NCBI GenBank assembly: GCA_013695055.1
Contig: JACDBF010000135.1
Location: 1-9,744 of the forward strand
From: Actinomycetota bacterium
GTDB lineage: Bacteria; Actinomycetota; CADDZG01; WHSQ01
Reading direction: 5' to 3'
Length of the DNA stretch: 9,744 nt
The first letter of the stretch is position 1; every line of letters starts with the position of its first letter. Both the position numbers and the translations under genes were made by a program. The notes under the pieces were generated by a model. It saw only the letters and a program-made list of their open reading frames with translations. It did no database searches and was not told where the DNA came from. This document shows, piece after piece, positions 6,411-9,744 of the stretch.

Positions 6411-6629
6411 TCACACCTTTTTCTTGCCGTTGCCGCTATTGATGAGGTCGTTCACGGACGCCATTCCGGTCTTCTCGAGGAGAGTCCCGACGTGCATATC
6501 GGATCGAACCCCGAAGTCCCGGCCGTACTGCTTCTCGAGGGTCCCGACGTGCTTGTCGTCACGGGTATCGCAAAGACGTCCGTCCTCGTTCCTGGATCGG
6601 TTCCCTTTCATCCCCGGAGCATCTGCCAC
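6411..6629 (-). CDS. 72-aa protein with internal repeat, first gene of TIR operon
   Basis: An unrecognised small soluble protein. The start is set by an unusually strong ribosome site: AGGAGGTGA stands just upstream of a GTG at 6629, giving MADAPGMKGN; a longer ATG start at 6665 and a shorter one at 6611 are less well placed. Two related segments, KHVGTLEKQYG and MHVGTLLEKTG, stand 20 residues apart, and their DNA is almost identical (see repeat). Basic and polar residues dominate, and the protein ends in GNGKKKV. Similar short proteins with a GTL-x3-YG ... GTLLxKTG pattern may exist in Actinobacteria as phage or plasmid hypotheticals, but I cannot name a family. Being first in the operon, it could be a regulator or sensor component. 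Confidence 0.65.
   Translation of the reverse strand: MADAPGMKGNRSRNEDGRLCDTRDDKHVGTLEKQYGRDFGVRSDMHVGTLLEKTGMASVNDLINSGNGKKKV
6471..6552. repeat. Internal direct repeat in the 72-aa gene
   Basis: CTTCTCGAGG-(AGA)-GTCCCGACGTGC at 6471-6495 recurs as the same 22 bases without AGA at 6531-6552. The copies are 60 bp apart and in frame, and the three-base difference preserves the frame. They encode the two HVGTL(L)EK segments on the minus strand. Confidence 0.8.
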
Positions 6630-6673
6630 CTGGTCACCTCCTCTCCGAGGTACGAAACCACACAAGCGTAATT

Positions 6674-6713
6674 ATCACCTTGTGATCGTAGCGAACGTGC
6701 GTTCGTAGCGCAA
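6674..6713 (-). promoter_or_regulatory. Candidate promoter of the TIR operon, with dyads
   Basis: On the minus strand TTGCGC (6713-6708) and TACGAT (6690-6685) are separated by 17 bp, acceptable -35 and -10 boxes about 55 bp upstream of the GTG at 6629. The spacer contains the palindrome CGAACG-TG-CGTTCG (6692-6705). TCGTAGCG is repeated directly at 6686-6693 and 6703-6710, and ATCAC-CTT-GTGAT (6674-6686) overlaps the -10. Dyads over both boxes suggest repressor control. No experiment or alignment supports the boxes. Confidence 0.4.
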
Positions 6714-6778
6714 GGTACCCTTGACTTTGTGCGAAAGTAGCCGGTACTACGGGTACCGAAGTACCAGGAGGTACCCCC
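6714..6778 (+). promoter_or_regulatory. Candidate RHH promoter with five GTAC operator-like repeats
   Basis: TTGACT (6721-6726) and GTACTA (6744-6749), 17 bp apart, form a likely promoter for the RHH gene. GTAC occurs at 6715, 6744, 6753, 6761 and 6771, often within GGTACC. The last four are spaced 9, 8 and 10 bp from the -10 box to the ribosome site. Short palindromes at about 8-11 bp spacing are what ribbon-helix-helix repressors bind cooperatively, so autoregulation is the natural reading. The ribosome site AGGAGG (6766-6771) lies between two repeats. Confidence 0.5.
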
Positions 6779-6779
6779 A

Positions 6780-7054
6780 TTGAAGAGGACCAGCGATGCC
6801 CCGGTCAAGGTGTCAGATCGAACCAAGGAGCGCGTCCGCTTTGCGGCCGTTCTGAGCGGCCGCAGCCAAGCCGATGTGATCGATGCCGCCGTCGATGAGT
6901 ACCATCACCCGCCACGCAGAGGATTTTGCTATGGGTTTCAAGCGCGCCCGTTCTGCGCTCTTCAATGGCGACGAGGGCAGTGGTCGCTTACCTGCTCGAT
7001 GGCAAAGAGGAAGCTATAGGGAGCGTGTCGGACGCTGCTGCTAAGCAGGCCTAG
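6780..7054 (+). pseudogene. Ribbon-helix-helix (CopG/VapB-like) regulator, two frameshifts
   Basis: The TTG start has AGGAGG 8 nt upstream. The frame reads MKRTSDAPVKVSDRTKERVR, then FAAVLSGRSQADVIDAAVDEY, a standard RHH domain: strand, helix, turn with SQADV, helix. At about 6903 one extra C moves the family pattern into the next frame (ITRHAEDFAMGFKRARSALF, NGDEG). Near 6975 it moves again into the third frame (AVVAYLLDGKEEAIGSVSDA) to a TAG at 7052-7054. Joined, the three parts give the usual ~90-residue actinobacterial RHH protein with its AVVAYLLG-type tail. The DNA-binding part survives in frame 1, so a truncated protein with an altered tail could still bind the GTAC repeats. The gene stands 15 bp before the 310-aa gene and was probably its operon partner. 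Confidence 0.7.
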
Positions 7055-7069
7055 GATACTTCCTCGGGA

Positions 7070-8002
7070 GTGGCAAAGAACGGGAAACGCGCTCTTGAGT
7101 TGATGGAGACAATCCAATCGGCTCCGGGTCAGCTCATCATGAACGAGATTCGTTCGCTCTCATGGTCTACGTACACGTTCGAGGAGAACTTCCAGGAGCT
7201 TCGGAGCGCCCTGGAGTCGGTCGAAGATCCAGCGAATGTGCCCTTGATGTTCCGTCGGAACCGGTCGTTGCTTGCGGAACTTCAACGGGAGGTAGCTCGG
7301 CTGCTTCACAACTTCGTCGCCTCGGTTCAGTCCCTTATCGACCACACTCGAATCACGGCGCGATCTGTCTATGCCGAGGCAGATGCTGACCTAAAGGAAT
7401 ACCAGCGTCGCGTTGACCTCACGTTTAGGGAAGATCCGCTATCACAATTCGTGCGCGGCTTGCGCCAGTACTCCCTGCACTACAAGCTTCCGTTCATCGG
7501 GTGGGTCATGAGCTTCTCCAACGAGTCGTCCACTATGAGTCAGGCGTTCTTCTTGAATACCGCAGTCTTGCTTGAGTTTGACGGTTGGCCCGCGCCGGCA
7601 AAGAGGTACCTCGATGACGCTGGCGAGCGCATTGATCTGGTTGAAGCGGTGTCGGAATACCGGGATTCGGTGCGAGATTTCTATCTGTGGTTCGAGGACG
7701 ATGTCCGTGACCTGCACTCCGATGCCATCGAACAGGTCCGGGAATACGAGGAGGAGCTTGCACTCATCGAGCTCGAGGGATCGATAGCTATGTGGGAGGC
7801 TGGGCCCCCAAGGACCCTAGGACAACGGATCGAGAACCTCTTCGTTCAGGTCCTGAGCACCGAGGAGCTTGATCGAGTAGCTGAAGCACAGGAGCCTCAA
7901 GAGAAGATGGAGCTAGCGATTCAGCTCGTTCGAGGTCGTGTGTCCCTTCCCGTGGGGCTGGAAAACAAGCTCCGAGGGTTGCTTACCCGTGAGAACGGTT
8001 AG
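7070..8002 (+). CDS. Helical protein with HEPN-like R-x4-H motif
   Basis: A 310-aa, almost wholly helical, acidic soluble protein. The stretch LLHNFVASVQSLIDHTRITA (78-97), FREDPLSQFVRGL (119-131) and RQYSLHYKLP (132-141) resembles a recurring bacterial pattern of a long helix, then F-x-x-DPL, then RN(Y)xxxHxxLP. R132-Q-Y-S-L-H137 fits the R-x4-H signature of HEPN ribonucleases, with Gln where Asn is usual. HEPN proteins often act as RNase toxins or defence effectors, but other helical folds share such motifs by chance, so the assignment is tentative. There is no membrane segment. GTG start with only a weak GGGA upstream; it follows the RHH pseudogene by 15 bp, which suggests coupled expression and a toxin-antitoxin-like or regulator-effector pair whose regulator is now broken. 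Confidence 0.65.
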   Translation: MAKNGKRALELMETIQSAPGQLIMNEIRSLSWSTYTFEENFQELRSALESVEDPANVPLMFRRNRSLLAELQREVARLLHNFVASVQSLIDHTRITARSVYAEADADLKEYQRRVDLTFREDPLSQFVRGLRQYSLHYKLPFIGWVMSFSNESSTMSQAFFLNTAVLLEFDGWPAPAKRYLDDAGERIDLVEAVSEYRDSVRDFYLWFEDDVRDLHSDAIEQVREYEEELALIELEGSIAMWEAGPPRTLGQRIENLFVQVLSTEELDRVAEAQEPQEKMELAIQLVRGRVSLPVGLENKLRGLLTRENG

Positions 8003-8004
8003 GC

Positions 8005-8033
8005 GATTACGGCTTTCCCCTCACCCCGTAATC
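8005..8033. terminator. Possible bidirectional hairpin between convergent genes
   Basis: GATTACGG (8005-8012) and CCGTAATC (8026-8033) form a perfect 8-bp stem with a 13-nt loop. It begins 2 bp after the stop of the 310-aa gene and covers the TGA (8021-8023) of the minus-strand exon, where a shared terminator would be expected. No T-run follows on either side, so termination is inferred from position and symmetry only. Confidence 0.4.
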
Positions 8034-8263
8034 CTGGGGTCGGTGAGAATCGCGTAGATGTATGAGGGACCCTGGAGGTCTTGAAGGGCCGCCGGTCCAT
8101 CGATGGGGAACCGAGACAGCGCGCGCTCGAAATGAGATTGTGGAAGTTGCCTGTTGGTCCGATCCGGTAGAAGGCACCCCGCCTCTATCCGGTAAGCGAA
8201 ACGGCCTCCCCTCTTCTGGCGGAACTGCTCACCCTCGTGATGAATGGTGCAGGCCTTGCTTTG
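8021..8263 (-). pseudogene. C-terminal exon of an unknown gene interrupted by a group II intron
   Basis: The minus strand is open from about 8263 to a TGA at 8021-8023, about 80 codons, with convincing protein sequence: KACTIHHEGEQFRQKRGGRF near the intron side, then LPQSHFERALSRFPIDGPAA and LQGPSYIYAILTDPRITG at the end. The phrase DGPxxxxxLQGPSYIYAxLxDxRI recurs, from memory, at the C-terminus of uncharacterised bacterial proteins; I cannot name the family. There is no start codon with a ribosome site at its head, and the frame begins next to the intron's domain VI. It therefore reads as the 3' exon of an intron-split gene. The 5' exon is absent from the window, because the intron's 5' half is replaced by a transporter fragment, so the gene is dead here. 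Confidence 0.55.
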
Positions 8264-8265
8264 CG

Positions 8266-9252
8266 TTGGTACGTCTCCTCCGTCCCCCCATCGAACGGCT
8301 CGTGAGGTTCTCCCTCAAGCCGCTCACCGACGTCTTTCGCCGAGGGCATTCGGCTGGATCGCCACGGCCGATTAGGCCTTGGGGCGACGACGTATCCATG
8401 CAGGCTGATCAGCTCCAGCCACCGGGGCGACCCGTAAAGCATCGCCCACCCGTAGCTCCGCGTTCTGCTGTGGCGCTTGGCCACAAACAGCGCAATGCGG
8501 AGAAGCGCAAAGGAGCTGACCTTGTCGAACCAGTGGGCGGAGTTGCCGTAGCGGAAATACCCCGCCCACGCGCGCAGGTAGCGGCTGACTTCCTGCACGA
8601 TCTGATCGACTGGCAGCAGCAGCCGCCTCCGTGCCGTTAACTCACGAATGCGGCTGCGTGCATGCTGCATTGCTTTGCGCGAGGGCCAACGAGCAAGGAA
8701 CACAACCGGCTGGTTGCCGTGCAGACGAGAGCGCACCAAGCGGTGGTGGAAGCGCAAGAAGTCGAGTCCCTCACCTCCGACCTTGAGCTTGACGATGCGG
8801 GTCTTGTCCTCCCTCGGTGCCAAGCCGAGCTCCGACAAGATGGCCCGAAGCACCGCAAGCGCAGTCTTGGCCTCCCGTCTCGTCCTGCACATGACCACGA
8901 GGTCATCGGCGTAACGGCACAGCACTCCGACGCCGCGCGCCTGCCAATCGCGATCAAGCCGATGCAGGTAGACATTGGCGAGCAAGGGTGAGACGACCCC
9001 ACCCTGGGGAGTGCCCGTGGCGGCGTGTCTCACCGCCCCTTCCTCCATTACGCCGGCACGCAGCAGCGGGCGGATCAACTTGAGGATGTGGCGGTCGCAG
9101 ATGCGTTCCTCGACCACAGACATCAAGCGGTCGTGCGGAATCGCCTCGAAGCAGTTGGCGATATCCGTCTCCAACGCCCACCGCCTGCCCCGGAAGGACT
9201 CATCTATGAGCACCTGCAGGGCATCGTGCGCTGCCTTGTTCGGGCGAAACCC
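8266..9252 (-). mobile_element. Group II intron, 5'-truncated, with reverse transcriptase/maturase fragment
   Basis: The open frame holds an LtrA-like intron-encoded protein from GFRPNKAAHDALQ onward. Present are RT3 (LETDIANCFEAIPHDRL), RT4 (TGTPQGGVVSPLLANVYLHR), RT5 with catalytic YADD (8902-8913), RT6-7 (LGLAPREDKT, GLDFLRF) and the maturase X region (YLRAWAGYFRYGNSAHWFDK). The protein ends near VVAPRPNRPWR; no DNA-binding or endonuclease domain is visible. RT0-RT2, about the first 100 residues, and the 5' ribozyme domains are missing. The frame has no stop before domain V and runs on to 8185. Without its 5' half it can neither splice nor move by itself. The break at 9252 abuts a transporter pseudogene. 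The 3' boundary, near 8265, is a guess from domain VI. Confidence 0.8.
8293..8325 (-). ncRNA. Group II intron ribozyme domain V
   Basis: On the minus strand the segment starts GAGCGGCT and ends AGCCGTTC, an 8-bp lower stem carrying the catalytic AGC triad. A CG bulge on the 3' side separates it from an upper stem TGAGG/CCTCA closed by GAGAA. Size (33 nt), bulge position and flanking GAGC...GTTC are diagnostic of domain V. A following hairpin at 8286-8268 has an unpaired A at 8270 and may be domain VI with its branch point, although the distance to a splice site is shorter than usual. Confidence 0.75.
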
Positions 9253-9744
9253 GACTGGGCGACCGATATGGCGACGACGTTCCACAGAAAGCCTCCGATG
9301 CCGCCCGCGGCGAGCGCAAGCCATGCGATCCAGGGTTCGGACGTGCTCCCGAAGGCGAACGTGGAGACTGCCTGCAACACGACGGCTGCCACCAACGCGG
9401 GGCCGCGTCCGATCCGGGCGCTGACGCGCGCGGCGGTGAGCGCCCCCAGGAGGCCGCCCCCCGCCATCCGCGGCCATGAGGACCCCGAAGCCGGTCGTAT
9501 CGAGATCGAGGATCTCTGTGGCAAAGAGGACCCTGACGGAGAAGGTGGCGAAGAACACGAGGTTCATGACCGCGGCTATCAGCATGATCATGCGCAGCAA
9601 CGGTGGCCCCAGACCCACCGCAGGCCCTCGACCACTTCCTCCTTGAGACCCGCGATGAGAGGCCTCTCCTCACGCTCGGGGCTCCCATCCCCCTTGAGAG
9701 TGAGCACGATTCCCGCAGCGAGTGCGAAGGAAGCCGCATCTACC
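9253..9744 (-). pseudogene. Major-facilitator transporter fragment, two frameshifts, truncated
   Basis: The piece enters from beyond the window and runs leftwards. It reads FALAAGIVLTLKGDGSPE and LKEEVVEGLRWVWGH in one frame. Near 9600-9612 it shifts to PLLRMIMLIAAVMNLVFFAT and TEILDLDTTGFGVLMAADG. In the C6 run at 9457-9462 it shifts again to GGLLGALTAARVSARIGRGP and GGIGGFLWNVVAISV. Joined, this is the middle of an MFS efflux protein: the inter-domain loop with EGLRWLWxH, helices 7-10, and the LWNV motif. It stops at the junction with the reverse transcriptase (about 9252-9260). A long open frame runs through both pieces, so an automatic call could report a false 477-aa fusion. Frameshifts and truncation leave no functional transporter. 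Confidence 0.75.

Noticed and set aside
6411..6425. Programmed frameshift at AAGAAAAAGG joining the 72-aa gene to the TIR extension
   Set aside because: The extension is in the +1 frame, and the A-rich run would favour -1 slippage; the 72-aa protein also ends in a natural-looking way.
8062..8640. 192-codon plus-strand frame
   Set aside because: Antisense to the maturase C-terminus, domain V and exon, all of which have recognisable sequence on the minus strand.
9200..9739. 179-codon minus-strand frame rich in Arg and Ser
   Set aside because: Shadow frame of the transporter; membrane-helix similarity lies in the other two minus frames.
1..9744. CRISPR array
   Set aside because: No regularly spaced repeats of 23-40 bp were found; the repeats seen are two-copy or very short.

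Overview
The window is moderately GC-rich bacterial DNA, most likely from an actinobacterium. Pointers are frequent GTG/TTG starts, a tRNA 3' end without encoded CCA, and a DUF7701-like small protein and an RHH repressor of types I associate with Actinobacteria. These are family impressions from reading; no search was run. It looks like an accessory region: broken mobile elements and pseudogenes lie at both edges, and an intact, tightly packed minus-strand operon sits in the middle.

Layout. 1-374 is the 3' end of a frameshifted IS110-family transposase, followed by the presumed element end and a strong hairpin (412-441). 579-1361 (+) and 1138-2250 (-) are two convergent family-2 glycosyltransferases whose reading frames overlap by 224 bp. 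2372-2881 (+) is a small membrane-anchored protein. 2882-3525 holds no gene I can support. 3526-3582 is the 3' part of a class II (serine-type) tRNA gene without its 5' half, the usual scar of tRNA-targeted integration.

3683-6629 (-) is the centrepiece. Six genes are separated by 5 bp or less or overlap, except for one junction whose gap is itself open reading frame. In transcription order they are a 72-aa protein with an internal repeat, a TIR-like (ThsB/DUF1863 type) protein, a three-helix RipA-like membrane protein, a DUF7701-like 97-aa protein, an unknown 161-aa protein and a 309-aa protein with two Cys/His zinc-knuckle-like motifs. TIR-type nucleotide signalling next to a small membrane protein is the logic of an anti-phage or other conflict system. 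The complete set does not match a defence system I know by name, so this is the best candidate here for something undescribed.

6630-6780 is a divergent promoter region with dyads and five GTAC repeats. To its right is a ribbon-helix-helix repressor gene broken by two frameshifts (6780-7054) and a 310-aa helical protein with a HEPN-like R-x4-H motif (7070-8002). 8021-9744 (-) holds the C-terminal exon of an unknown gene, then a group II intron with domain V and most of its reverse transcriptase. The intron has lost its 5' half and is joined to a frameshifted major-facilitator transporter pseudogene that runs off the window.
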